This document shows positions 9,901 to 19,460 of a stretch of 64,000 nt of DNA, piece after piece. The translations under genes were made by a program, and so were the position numbers. This DNA comes from Micrasema longulum (taxonomy: Eukaryota; Arthropoda; Insecta; Trichoptera; Brachycentridae): positions 1 to 64,000 of the forward strand of contig JAGVSM010004544.1 in the NCBI GenBank assembly GCA_022494885.1, in the 5' to 3' direction. The notes under the pieces were generated by a model that was given only the letters and a program-made list of their open reading frames with translations, did not search any database and had not been told where the DNA came from. The stretch's first letter is position 1. Each line of letters starts with the position of its first letter.

Positions 9901-12088
9901 ATTATCAAATGACAACCTCAACAACATTAACAGCAGGTCATGAGCCCTGTAAATGCCTAGCTTCCATATTACCTTCTCAAAAATATTTTCCCTCTCTGAT
10001 GCAATAAATTTAGAACTAAATATAACTAACCTAGTGTTTGACAAGTTTACTTTTGCCTGAAAGAGATGCGCACCTAAGTTTAATTTTATTTAGTTTATGT
10101 CCACACAAAAACATGAATTTTCGTTTGCAGCTTTCTGGGCCTTCCTGTACTTTGTTGGATTCTGCTACTTGGCCAACGCCTGGGGCAAGTCTGAAGAGCC
10201 CCCGGAGGGACGTGGCTCCAGCAACATGCAGTCTGCCATTGTCTTCTCTTTCTTCGCTATGTTCACATGGGTATGTCCTTCAGATATCGTGTAGAATAAA
10301 TATTATTAGTTGATCCAGAGAATGTGCATTTTGAATATATCATTTTTAATATATTACCATTTTAGCTTATACATGTAATTTTTAATACTTTTTAACCCTC
10401 CCATTACCAGCGTCATTCCTCAATTAAAGCACCCAGTTTTATCTGCTATCTTCTGACGTACGATATACAAATATGATAAATATTTTTTAAAAATGCAAAA
10501 GGTACCACATAGAGAATTGAATTCTGGTACTCTTTTTTTAAAAAAAAAAAACATTTTCCATTTTGGGGTGCGGAAATCTGGATTATGAGACCTTGATTTT
10601 GTCAATTTTTGTTGGGCGTAATAAGTCCGATGTGCAGTTGCCCTTTTTGCACAGTATCGGGGAGGCATTTGCGAAATAGTGACCAAAAAACTGCTTTGAT
10701 ACCTATTCATTAAACTTCTCTACACCGCATGTTCTCTAACAAGTAATCATTTTGTCTCTGAACCAATCCTTATTTGATTTGGCTTTCAGGCTGGCTGCGC
10801 CTTCTTCGCTTTTCAGCGCTTCAGGCAGGGAGCCGAGGGGGCCTTCGCCCCCTCATACGAGGTAGAGGGAGCCCTCGGGGGCACCACCTCCTACCCGGGA
10901 GCTCCGGACCCCGACCCCGCATACCAGGATCCTCCCTTCTCCAACCAGAGAGGTGATTACACATTTTATTCTAATGCCCAGCTGCTATGTAAACTATTGT
11001 ACCTTGAAAACCTAACACATTCAGGAAAGTTTATTAAAGATGTGCAAATTTACTTTTGTCTTAATTTCAAAGAATTTTATTCAAAGTTCGGATTGTACTA
11101 GTAAATCGTTCTATAGATTTATGACTGAGTCACGCTTTGTAATACACTATTCTACTGCAGTCAATCATCGACTAATTACAGCGTGAATTCGCCAGTAGTA
11201 CGGATGCATGTACTTGAGAACAACATCGATGTATTTTACATCAACCTTGTGAATAAAAAAAAAACAATGTTTATGTTCCATATTGTTAAGTGTCCTCGGC
11301 ACGGGTAACCCTAGTGAGGTCACATTATTTTTATTATTAATTATAATAGTCTGTAAAAGAAAAAATATGAATAAATAAATAAATATCAAAAAAAAATCCT
11401 CTCAAAAAATACGATAAATTTTTAGTTTTTTTTTTAAAAATGATTTTTGATTTTTATTCATTTAAATAAATTGTACTCTTGGCAGAAATCATCCTTCTTA
11501 GGATGGATTGCCTAAATATAAAAAAATAAATAAAAAAAAAATAGTATATTATATTGTATTATACTTAGCTCTTTCAAACTAAGTTACATATCTTAAAATT
11601 TAATTTGTTTATATAACTTTTTATCTTTTATATCTGATACGTTTTCTTCATATTTCTCTATACCTACTATTATTCCTAAATACAATACTTTCTTCTATTT
11701 TTTATACTGTATATATTTTTTTTAATTTAGTGTTTTTTTATGTACTAATTTTTTTGTATAATTCATGTGGAAAAGCCTTATGGGTGTGAAAAATTAATAA
11801 GAGTATTATTGGTTTGGAGCCAGTAGGCAGTGAAAGATTGGCTTAAAAGATTTATGACGAGAATGTTGAAGGATGCAAAAAAAGAGGAAGACTGAGAAAG
11901 ACATAGCATGACCAAATACAAAAAATACTTAAAAATGAACATGCGACGTGTAAAGATAGAGTGATGATGAGTTCTATCTGCCTACTCCTACAAGAAAACG
12001 GGGTACATTTGTTTGTTTGTCAATTTCACTTCAATGAGTATTTTTTTAAATTTTAGGTGGAGGTGAGTACCAAGCTCCGACATATTGA
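862..12088 (+). CDS. Syngr: Synaptogyrin, complete gene, five coding exons
   Basis: Spliced coding exons are 862-963, 8362-8599, 10131-10270, 10790-10952 and 12057-12088. They total 675 nt, or 224 residues plus TGA, and the frame is kept across every GT/AG junction. The product begins MDGAGAYGGGKAGGTFNP, the conserved N-terminus of insect synaptogyrins as I recall it. Four hydrophobic segments lie near residues 29-46, 73-93, 112-131 and 146-168, which is the MARVEL fold of the synaptogyrin/synaptophysin group. The first lumenal loop carries Cys60 and Cys69. The cytosolic tail (about 171-224) is rich in Pro, Gly and Tyr and ends QAPTY. Family knowledge: synaptogyrins are abundant synaptic-vesicle membrane proteins that modulate vesicle recycling and exocytosis. 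The length is normal for the family. The start was chosen because it gives the conserved N-terminus; the reading frame is also open upstream of it. Any non-coding 5' exon is not identified. Confidence 0.93.
1697..1823. repeat. Near-perfect long hairpin (foldback element)
   Basis: The left arm runs from 1697 (CGGGTTTCGTTGTGACGG) to about 1753. The right arm is its reverse complement, ending CACGACGAAACCCG at 1823. Only a few mismatches interrupt a stem of about 55 bp, with an AT-rich loop near 1754-1767. It lies in synaptogyrin intron 1, so the transcript would carry this hairpin. It may be a small MITE or an inverted duplication at an LINE edge; the LINE remnant at 1829-2040 abuts it. Confidence 0.85.
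1829..2040 (-). mobile_element. LINE fragment, Jockey/I-like RNase H region
   Basis: The minus strand encodes a 67-codon open frame with STICGMTIRHCCTRTHLARI followed by GVFDSPICDCRFEEDFNQ. This matches the pattern at the end of insect non-LTR RNase H domains (a histidine in RxRxGH position, then HL.R.G..DSP.C.C...E). It is a short remnant cut at both ends and directly adjoins the hairpin at 1697-1823. Confidence 0.6.
2630..2970 (+). repeat. Interspersed repeat P, copy 1
   Basis: Closely similar to 36130-36540, with shared runs such as TTCTAAAAATAATTTCAAGG and GGGCACCGCCAAGGAGACTT. Shorter related pieces are at 43520-43610 and, inverted, at 49255-49430. It sits in synaptogyrin intron 1. The family is not recognised. 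An open frame across it (2776-3036) is not conserved in the second copy. Confidence 0.7.
3290..3425. repeat. Foldback element F1, diverged copy
   Basis: Shares TTGTTTTTAACCACTTATTTT and the neighbouring ACATGCTCCTTTATC block with the better-preserved hairpin at 18095-18245. One terminal inverted repeat is visible; the other is eroded. Confidence 0.5.
3532..3546 (+). repeat. Homopolymer run of 15 G
   Basis: An uninterrupted run of G in synaptogyrin intron 1, rare in so AT-rich a region. Its length is likely variable or uncertain in the assembly. Confidence 0.9.
3765..4260 (+). repeat. Interspersed repeat A, longest copy
   Basis: Recurring sequence with the blocks TATTTTCTCCCTGGATTATG (about 3825-3840), TTTTGGGGTACAGAAAACCAG and AATCAGTCCGATGTGCAGTTG, ending ATACCTATTCAT near 4220. 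Related copies are at 10400-10740, 13765-13910, 31210-31411 and, on the minus strand, 52215-52352 and 52900-53010. There is no coding capacity across copies, so it is probably a non-autonomous element. Confidence 0.7.
4385..4960 (-). mobile_element. CR1/L2-like LINE, 3' end
   Basis: Read on the minus strand it encodes broken pieces of the reverse-transcriptase C-terminus: a Tyr/Asn-rich GLPMNKM segment, LQSVLNAAARLIFGI and SHMTPLL, then a long 3' UTR ending in an AATAAT-type repeat at about 4375-4390. Several frameshifts are present. The same family recurs at 18930-19460 (+), 26820-27345 (-) and 47389-47575 (-). Confidence 0.75.
5120..5480 (-). mobile_element. Probable LINE 3' region, unclassified
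   Basis: AT-rich sequence beginning TTTATTAGCCAGAGGGCTC, which has the look of the reverse complement of a non-LTR 3' UTR, as at 25200-25330 and 63130-63250. No confident protein remnant was seen. This is an inference from composition and layout. Confidence 0.3.
6034..6225 (-). other. Unrecognised 63-codon open frame
   Basis: The minus strand encodes a frame with a balanced, non-AT-driven composition: DYWKTVKNNLRKLAKCMGAA, then CSLDKPPWDNPFGVLDHLPE, ending in CMEAVWELRR and a stop. I do not recognise the family. Base composition over 5990-6420 is higher in GC than its surroundings. It may be a fragment of a mobile-element protein or a decayed exon. No splice sites clearly frame it. Confidence 0.3.
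6775..6965 (+). repeat. Interspersed repeat C, copy 1
   Basis: Shares the block TTTTGTAATTTTGAAATTAC followed by TCCGCCTGCGAC, and the later TTCTGCCGAT and AATCTTTCACAAC blocks, with 45665-45965 and 46985-47290. No coding potential was seen. Confidence 0.65.
7960..8225 (-). mobile_element. LINE family T (RTE-like) 3' fragment
   Basis: The reverse complement matches the reverse-transcriptase C-terminus seen at 55780-56000 (GVLRWFGHVERM... and KTWHDQVHQILEDGHVK). It is diverged and broken, and lies on the minus strand just 140 bases upstream of synaptogyrin exon 2. The open frame on the plus strand here is only its antisense. Confidence 0.75.
8362..8599 (+). CDS. Syngr: Synaptogyrin coding exon 2
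   Basis: The acceptor TTCCAG ends at 8361 and the exon opens in phase 0 with LFSVIVFGCISSKGW. It encodes residues 35-113: the second half of transmembrane segment 1, the lumenal loop with Cys60 and Cys69, transmembrane segment 2 (GVGISVIAFVASIGF) and the basic cytosolic loop VKTRKHY. It ends in phase 1 before the donor GTAAAC at 8600. The C-terminal half of this exon (IGFIVGEFLFEQ) is highly typical of the family. Confidence 0.92.
8912..8990 (+). repeat. Short repeat R, copy 1
   Basis: Contains AACTCTTAAAAGACTGTG and AATCCCTTTGCATG, related to 9697-9790 and 60125-60240. A short dispersed repeat of unknown type in synaptogyrin intron 2. Confidence 0.45.
9697..9790 (+). repeat. Short repeat R, copy 2
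   Basis: Contains AACTCTTAAAAGACTGCTAA, AATCCTTCTGCAGATG and GATATTTTGAAATA, collinear with the copy at 60125-60240. Confidence 0.5.
9935..10012 (-). repeat. Interspersed repeat B, fragment
   Basis: Contains GCCCTGTAAATGCCTAG and CTCAAAAATATTTTCCCTC, matching 56315-56405 and, inverted, 26925-27010. It lies in synaptogyrin intron 2, about 120 bases before exon 3. Confidence 0.65.
10131..10270 (+). CDS. Syngr: Synaptogyrin coding exon 3
   Basis: The acceptor TTTGCAG ends at 10130. The first two bases complete the split codon for Ala114, followed by FWAFLYFVGFCYLANAW (transmembrane segment 3). The second lumenal loop, KSEEPPEGRGSSN, follows, and then the start of segment 4 (QSAIVFSFFAMFTW). 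The exon ends in phase 0 before the donor GTATGT at 10271. Confidence 0.93.
10400..10740 (+). repeat. Interspersed repeat A, copy 2
   Basis: Collinear with 3950-4260: a polypurine stretch, TTTTGGGGTGCGGAAATCTGG, AAGTCCGATGTGCAGTTGCC and ATACCTATTCATTAAAC. It fills most of synaptogyrin intron 3 and ends about 50 bases before exon 4. Confidence 0.7.
10790..10952 (+). CDS. Syngr: Synaptogyrin coding exon 4
   Basis: The acceptor CTTTCAG ends at 10789. The exon encodes AGCAFFAFQRFRQGAEGAF, which is the end of transmembrane segment 4, and then a Pro/Gly/Tyr-rich cytosolic tail (residues 161-214). It ends in phase 1 before GTGATT at 10953. It is much richer in GC than its flanks, especially over the tail. 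Confidence 0.9.
11825..12012 (+). mobile_element. LINE family T (RTE-like) 3' end, decayed
   Basis: Shows GGATGCAAAAAAAGAGGAAG, GACTGAGAAAGACATAGCAT and then TTCTATCTGCCTACTCCTAC, ending in a GTTTGTTTG tail. This matches the last 200 bases of the copy at 55855-56085. The end of the element falls about 45 bases before the splice acceptor of synaptogyrin exon 5. Confidence 0.7.
12057..12088 (+). CDS. Syngr: Synaptogyrin terminal coding exon 5 (32 nt)
   Basis: The acceptor TTTTAG ends at 12056 after a T-rich tract. The exon completes the Gly215 codon and then encodes GGEYQAPTY before TGA at 12086-12088. The phase matches exon 4. A LINE remnant with a T/G-rich end lies less than 60 bases upstream. 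The exon is too short for ORF finders; the call rests on phase, acceptor and the tyrosine-ended tail. Confidence 0.82.
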
Positions 12089-12832
12089 AGAGCGTTACAA
12101 CAGTACCAAGATTCCACTAGTCGGCGATCGGGAGAAACACCACTGCGTTTCTTCTCAGTGTGTTTTCTGACCACTTGTTTACCCATACTATATTATCTCC
12201 TATCAAAAGTGGTCACCCTCACTGCTTTGTTTAACATTTGTGTATTAATTGTACCTGTTTTATATTTTAATTGTATTTTTGACCATTATAAAAACATATT
12301 TGTATTTATTTTACGTAACAAAACAAATACTTTTTATTTTATTTACTAAGCACTCTAATTTCACGGTGTTGCCCTTCAACAGGACGCGTAAAAATCTAAA
12401 TAGTTTTTCAAACGGTAAAATTGATTTGAAACAACCTAATCGTAAAAAAAAACTTTTTTCTTTTTACTCTGATAACTTCTGTTGAATATTTTAATGATTG
12501 ATCGATGCGTATTTCTGATACTGTACGTCCAAAAATCAAACTAGGCCGGCTGCACATTTCAAAAGCAGTACTTTCAAATCTCGCCCATAAAAAAATTTTC
12601 AATTATAAGACTTACTTGCATACCAAAGATCTAAAATGTATCTCTTGCGTGGATTTGGGTATGAATACGTAATTTTGTATTTTTTCTGTTGTTTTAATAT
12701 GTAAATTGTTTGATTTCAATTCTGCTTCTTATCCAAAGGCCTATAGATCGCTTTAACAATGTCTAAATGTTGACATGAACCCTGGAAATATTATCAATCT
12801 TCCGCAGTATCTATTTAATAAGATACTGTGAA

Positions 12833-12838
12833 AATAAA
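12833..12838 (+). terminator. Candidate polyadenylation signal for synaptogyrin
   Basis: This is an AATAAA hexamer about 745 bases after the stop codon, followed from 12841 by a G/T-rich stretch (GTGTTTATGTTGTTTC). It fits the usual layout of a cleavage site. Further AATAAA hexamers occur downstream (for example near 14457 and 15015), so the 3' UTR could be longer. RNA data would decide. Confidence 0.3.
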
Positions 12839-13414
12839 TTGTGTTTATGTTGTTTCAGAAACCGATACTTTCAGGTTTTATTTACAAAATTTATTTTTTG
12901 CACAGGGTGGATTTTTTCTTAAATTTCCACATCAAATGCAGAATATTAATTATTTCACTGGAAAAAATCATAACTTATTTAAGATCATTGTTTTACTAAA
13001 TATTTAACGGCTTCTCGTCAAATACAAATATTTACTTATATATGGTACTTAGTGTATTTTTATAGTCTTTAGAAGTTGATAAACGAATATCGAATTAAGC
13101 ATTGTGTTGTTGGTTATTGTACAACATTTATATTATAAGAACACAATAATGTGTATTTAGATAGATTGGCTATCGATAAATATTTGAACGGCAATATTTT
13201 TTATTTAATATTTTTGAAATTCGATTCTTTCAATTGATCAAAAAAAAAAGTTTTTAACTAATACACAAATATTATGTATTTGTGTTTTTTTCAACTAACA
13301 AATTTAAAAAAATCCAATTGGATTTCCTAATTGCTAAATGGTTACAAATTATGGTTAAAATATTTCCAAATGCAGCCCAACCTAACCCGATTTGTCTAGG
13401 CACAAAATTAAGTG

Positions 13415-13745
13415 CACTCAGCGGTCCATGGAAAGACAAATGTTGGGCGTCTCCTTAAGAGACCGAATAAGGAATGAGGAGATAAGACGCCGTACATAGG
13501 TGACCGATATCGCAGAAAGAGTGGGAAGACAAAAATGGCAGTGGGCGGGTCATGTGGCGAGACTAGAAGTCGATAGGTGGACTCCCAGAATACCAAACTG
13601 GGGACCCTACGAAAATAAAGAAAAGATGAGATGGACTAACAACATCGTCGAACTCGTGGGCCATGGATGGAAACAGAGAGAAAAACATGAAAAAAATTGG
13701 AAGAGGCCTATATCCAGCAGCGGAGAGAAACGGGCTTATAAGAAG
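13415..13745 (+). mobile_element. RTE-type LINE fragment (endonuclease-RT C-terminus)
   Basis: Encodes QRSMERQMLGVSLRDRIRNE, a stop (TAG at about 13497) where related elements have a lysine, then VTDIAERVGRQKWQWAGHVA and later WTNNIVELVGHGWKQRE. This is the typical C-terminal segment of insect RTE-like endonuclease-reverse transcriptases. It is broken and truncated at the 5' end. A repeat A fragment follows directly. Confidence 0.8.
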
Positions 13746-13764
13746 AACTCTTTCTTTAAAAAAA

Positions 13765-13910
13765 AAACTAATTCAAGCCATAATCAGTTTGACGTGCAGT
13801 TGTCTTTTTTGCACAGTATCGGGGAGGCATCTGTGAGAGAGTGACAGAAAAACTACGTTCAAATACCTATTCATCACACTTTTCTGCCTCGTATATTCTC
13901 TGAAGATGTC
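13765..13910 (+). repeat. Interspersed repeat A, copy 3
   Basis: Contains ATAATCAGTTTGACGTGCAG, CACAGTATCGGGGAGGCATC and ATACCTATTCATCACAC, matching 4120-4230 and 10615-10715. Confidence 0.65.
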
Positions 13911-16900
13911 ATTAAAAAATGTTATATTAAAAATGATTGCCCTTTGAATAGTTATCAATGATTTTCCTATGTAGTCAAAATTGCATTGATCTCTTTATAA
14001 AATGAGTAAAATACATATATGTATGTATTTAATTTAATTTTAGATTAGGGCAATATTGCGATGTACAATAAATGTTAATAATTAAGTTGACAGTATAGAA
14101 CCCGCTTTTAATTATAAATAATATGTGTATTAATATTTTCTAAAGTTTTATTTCATTCCGTATGAATGGGTTTAGGTTACAAGTAGAAACTACTTTATCT
14201 GTCTTCTGAGACACAAGAGCTAATTTTTTACCTTTGTTATAATTTCAAACTTTGTGTTAATAAAATATGTGATTTTTTTCATCCTTAAAGTATCAACTTA
14301 AAACTTTCACATGTATTTGTTTAAATTTCATTGATAAATTGGTACGATTTGTGGGCAATCAGGTGTTAGTTGATGCGCCAATACACCACACTTACTCGTT
14401 TTTGCATTTTAAGTGATTGTTGACTTTATTTTTTTAATGGCTGTACTTAGATCTGAATAAAGTTATTATTAATTCCTGTATTTAAATACCACATACATAT
14501 TTGTAGAAAGTTGTTCCTTGTAAATGTGTCATTAATATTAAGCTGTGTAACTGTATCCCTTGCCCATTGTAATCTAGATCCGTGTGCTTTATATGGTCCG
14601 ATAATTTAAATCAATGTAAGAGATAAACTCAAATATATATTTTTATGTACATTATTTCTCAAAATAGCTTCTATTATATTCTTCTGTTACTTTAAAAATG
14701 GCATTTATTAAAGTTTTAAAAACTCTTTTACCTGTAGATATTTTACTAATTATTCATTCGTAATATTTACAACTTCATTGTTGTTATTTTCATCTTTTCT
14801 GTGGTATGCAAATACGTTTCTTACGTCAATAATAAATATTGAGAATTATATGAATAAATATATTTTTTTAACAAAAATCAAGCTACATAATATTATGTCA
14901 CACCTGTTTTCAATGTTGACAATAATAACATTATCAATCAAAATAATGAAACGAATTTGTATAAATGAACCATGAGCAATGTGTTATCGATACCAAATTG
15001 GTAAATATAAGAAGAGCAATAAATGTTAAAAATTAATTTAAAATGAAGAAGTTTATTCATTTTTTACTATGTGACAGCATTTTTGTTTCAAATTTTATGT
15101 AATCGTTGGGATCAGTTATAGATATACTGTTGGCTTTATGTAATTCTACAGACTAGCTAAATCACTAAATAAAACTATGTAGTTTAATTTTATTCCACAA
15201 CATTCTTTTTAACAGTTTTCTCGGGTGTTAATAATATTTATAACTAGGTAACATGCATTTATTTTTGCATCAATAATTTTCTATATGAAAATTCTTATTC
15301 ACATATCTTTATCCAATATGGATTAGGATTTATGTATTTTGATAAAAAATCTTCTTATAATATCTTTGTGAAAGAAAATGATATTGATTGCACATTTTGA
15401 AAATTAATAGTACAAAAGTTGTTACATTTTCGCAATTTCAATGTAAATTTGGATCACTTCCCATAGTAGCTTGCACATTGTAGATTAAGATTACTACTGA
15501 ATTTTAATTATGGCGAAACGGAAATTTTGTGTGCTATTTAAATTGTCCAAACAGATGAAAATATTTATTAATCTTGTTTATATGTATCACTTTCAGATGT
15601 GATGCTCAATTTAGCTAGTTATGAGAAATTTTAATACAATGTGTGACTTGCATCGAAAACAAAAATCATCCCAAAAACTTTGTATTTCGTAATCTTGTTA
15701 TTAAAAGTTTTGTAATCAGGCAAAGTAGATAGCTGAGAATTTTAATAAATAAAGACATTTTTAAGCCTCTCAATCTTGTTTGAAAACTAGGAGAAAAATC
15801 TGATTTCGGAAAATTGTGTAGCCAAATAGGCAATAATTTCCTCACTTTTAATTAGCGTTTAGGTATCAAAACTCAACTTTCGTGCACCAAATGATAAGGG
15901 GAAATATTACATCATTCTATTTATAAACATCAATGTCTCAAGAAATGTAGGCACCTTCCTCGCGCATGAAATAATATAAGTTTTCAAAATTTCTTATTGG
16001 TAGCAAGTCTCATAAAAATTGTATTCGGTAGCTCAATTTCTCTAAAAGTAAACTAGGATTCAAATTGTTTCTGTTGTATAAATTTCATTGCATCCATTTG
16101 AACAAAATCTGAATTTATCTTATCAAATTTATTTTGAATAGACTAGGAAGACAATAATTTACTTTGTAATGAAAGCATTATAAGAAAATATTCTTATTTT
16201 CCTTTCATATAATTGTACCTTTTATTGTCGAGCAGATTTGTGGTTTCCTAACCAAAAGGAAAAAACTTGGCTGCTTTTTGCTCTAATATGTATTTAGTTG
16301 AAGCATTGTTATTGTAAACTCTGAGAAATTAGTATTGTATCGAGATTCACAGTAATATAGAATGTTTGAGCTAGCTTATATCTGTTTCCTCAAAGTACGT
16401 ATTATATATTTGTAAAAGCAAAATAATGTATTTGCATTGTAATAAATGGTTTATGTAAAAAATATTTAACTATGTAAGAAATCGTATATTCAAATGTTAC
16501 ATACACTACACAGTTGACAGTGTACATTATAAAAGTAATAAAATAGATTAATGTGAATAGTCTGTTTCAATTATTGCCCCTTCAAATTCTTTACGGAACT
16601 ACCCGGATGTCTGCACTTTTTATAGACTTGTGATAGAAAAATTCACCGTAAAAATACAAAAATGCTTATTGGCACTTTTCACGCAGGAAAGGTAGTTCTA
16701 CTTACGCACCCGACTGGTGCCCTTTGTACGTCTACTAGATTATTTAGTGGGAGCATTTTAAATCAATCCTTCAAAATGTTCCAAATTACACACATCTATA
16801 AAAAGTAAGATAAGCTGTTATTTCATTTATGCACACACATACTTGTGTAGCTTGTGTATTAAAAATTCAACTAATATTTTAGGAGATTGAGAGATCTTAT

Positions 16901-17807
16901 AAAAGCAGTTTTTATTTAATTATCCACCGGTTTCTGCCCGCTGCGTTAACCCGTTACATCGTAGCGAAGCCCGCGTAAAATTTGTAAACATAAAATTACT
17001 GAGAGCATATTATACCGTGTCAGCACAGATTAACATAATATATTATGGGCAGGGTTCACAGTTCACAGATACCTTTATTCATATTGTGCTGTTTCAAACA
17101 AATAACAGTGATTCTTTGTGAGAACAGTATTTGAATTTTTTTTTCTTCAATTTAGCAGTCACACAAATCATTGCGAAGAGCCAGAAACATATTTGTGCAG
17201 GTTTGCGAAGACCGAGTAACCAAATAAAACATGTATACCTAATCATAAAAAAACATGTGATAAAATAAAAAGCACTTTTACATTTTCAGTTGTTTATATT
17301 TATCACAAACATTACACAATAAGTAAAGAGCAGATTCATGGAATCTAAGAGCATATTGGTGCACAATGTCTTAACATAACGCTAGTCATTCTATAAAGGA
17401 TACTGTATCTAACCTTTTCCTGATTAACATTAACATTACTTCATGGAATACTATTTACCTTACAAATATTAGTTTGTCTTGTATTTAACGGGTGAGAAAA
17501 TAATTACTAAAGTTCAATTGTGAAAAAGTAGAAAAATAAAAAACAAACATCTTATATTACACTTGTATGTAAAAAAAGCAGCAAGTTTTTGTTATTCATA
17601 TAAATAATATTACTTCATACTAAAAAATTTCATGAGATAACATTTACTAATATGTAGTCTATATTACAATGACATTTTTAGTGGTTAAGTGGCTCTATAA
17701 TAACTAAAATGGAACAAAATTCTAAGAATAAATAAGGATTATATTTATGAAAGAATTAAAAACCAGGTAAATATTTATTAATAACACTTGATTCGATCAA
17801 TGTACCA

Positions 17808-17975
17808 TCATTTTCCTTTCCATACGCAATGGTGCATAGGGAACTGCATTAGTATAGGTATAAATGACAGTTTAGATTTTAAAAAATATATGAAGGTAAG
17901 ATTATAAGTCTTACGCTTCAGATGTGGAGATACCAGTCCAGGGACCATGAAATATTGTGGTGTTTTACACCGCAA
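17808..17975 (-). repeat. SINE family 3, body only
   Basis: Contains GCAATGGTGCATAGGGAACTG, GAAGGTAAGATTATAAGTC, TTACGCTTCAGATG and CCAGTCCAGGGACCATGA, collinear with 27625-27770 and 32885-33000. The tRNA-like head seen in those copies is missing here. Confidence 0.6.
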
Positions 17976-18094
17976 TATATTAAGTAGTATTAGTCTTTAA
18001 ATAAATTATTTAATTTTTTGATCGAGTTTTGATTACATCGAAACATTGAATATTTTATATTTGAAGCACTTTGTAATTGTTCATTAAATAAATA

Positions 18095-18250
18095 TAAAAG
18101 AACTTTGTTTTTAACCGCTCACTTTTGAACAATTTCAAATCTACACAAGCTTCTTTATCAATTATTTGTTAATTATACATTGCTTGTGCAGATTTAAAAC
18201 CGGTTGGCAGAAAAAATAAGTGGTTAAAAACAAAGTTGTTATATATTTAT
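18095..18250. repeat. Foldback element F1 (MITE-like)
   Basis: The outer arms AACTTTGTTTTTAACC (from about 18100) and GGTTAAAAACAAAGTT (to about 18237) are inverted repeats. An inner pair, AAATCTACACAAGC and GCTTGTGCAGATTT, extends the fold. Total length is about 140 bp with no open frame. A diverged copy is at 3290-3425. Confidence 0.75.
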
Positions 18251-18894
18251 TTTATTAAATATTTTTTTTGTATGAATGCTTTAGAAAAAAAAAAAAAGAA
18301 TATTACACATTAACTGAATCAATTTTGCGGGGTAGGCATAGAGGATAGAACATCCATATATGTTTTTTTTTTTGCGAGACATCCATCGGTGACAGGCATC
18401 ATCACTATAATTACAATGATAGTTATGTAGATTTAAAAAATACAGGGAAAAACAAAAATTGTTAAAAGAATGTAAAAGCACAATGCTAAGTAATTCATGG
18501 GAATTGAATGAAAAAGGAAGTTTTCTTCTTGTAAAATAAGAAAAATAGAATATGCAAATAATTTTTCAACAAAATATAAAATATACGTTGATCCACACAG
18601 CATTCCACGAGCAATTAAAATATGTGTGGGGTGTGTAAAATATTCTTACAAGGAATTATTTATCAATACCAACATTACAACATAGACATACTCAATTACG
18701 ATGTTAGTAGACTTATATTACTTACAATAGCATAATACGGGAAAAATGATATTGTAATATGGCTATCTAAAAATAAATCCGTGAATCTTAGGTACCTTTA
18801 AAAACATTTATAAATATCGCGGGGTAATTACTACAACCAGGTAACTTCAAAATCGACATTTGTGAGTTGCTTACTTAAAACACATTTTTTTTTA

Positions 18895-19460
18895 TCCTCC
18901 TCAGTGAATGCTACAAATAAGCCTACAGTCTGTATCTCAATCTCTAAGTTCAGTAATATCACTCCACTACTTCGGGAATTACACTGGCTACATTTTCCAT
19001 AGAGGGTGGAATACAAACTCTGTTGGCTTATGTATAAATCACTGCACAACTCTGCTCCGAATTACCTAAAGGAACTATGAATTCCAGATGAACTAGCTGA
19101 CAGGCCTCTGACGTTTAGATCAGCTATGTCTACGGCGAGAAAAAAAAATATTATACCTCTACGTTCAATTCAGTGAACATTTCGGATTTGCGGTTGCAGG
19201 CCCTATGGCATGGAATGCTCTCCTAGCAGAGGTGCGAGGCTGTGAGAGTGAAGTGATGTTTCGGAAAAACTTAAAACACACTTGTTCTCTAAATAATTTG
19301 AATAAATCCGTAGCATGTGATAACAAAATAAGTGGTTTTAATTAAATTACAAATTTAAAAGCTTCAATAAAATTTATTTACCTATAGAATCACTATGCAA
19401 AGCGCCCTTGAGGTATTATATAACGAAAATGGGGCTATATGAGCATCCATAATAATAAAA
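18895..19460 (+). mobile_element. CR1/L2-like LINE, 3' end
   Basis: Encodes, with stops and frameshifts, ITPLLRELHWLHFP, then KLCWLMYKSLHNSAPNYLKE and RPLTFRSAMSTARKK, then PYGMECSPS in place of the usual LWN.LP segment. This is the C-terminus of L2/CR1-type reverse transcriptases. The 3' UTR includes TTTGAATAAATCCGTAGCATG and CAAAGCGCCCTTGAGGTATT and ends near 19460. It is the plus-strand counterpart of 4385-4960. Confidence 0.8.

Larger units (their letters stand above)
12089..18090 (+). other. Downstream of synaptogyrin: possible long 3' UTR and unassigned sequence
   Basis: The 3' UTR starts at 12089. Apart from the LINE and repeat A pieces at 13415-13910, I recognise no gene or repeat. 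Composition is uniformly AT-rich with many AATAAA hexamers. 16570-16980 is slightly richer in GC but has no open frame of note. 17808-17975 carries the body of SINE family 3. Confidence 0.45.
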
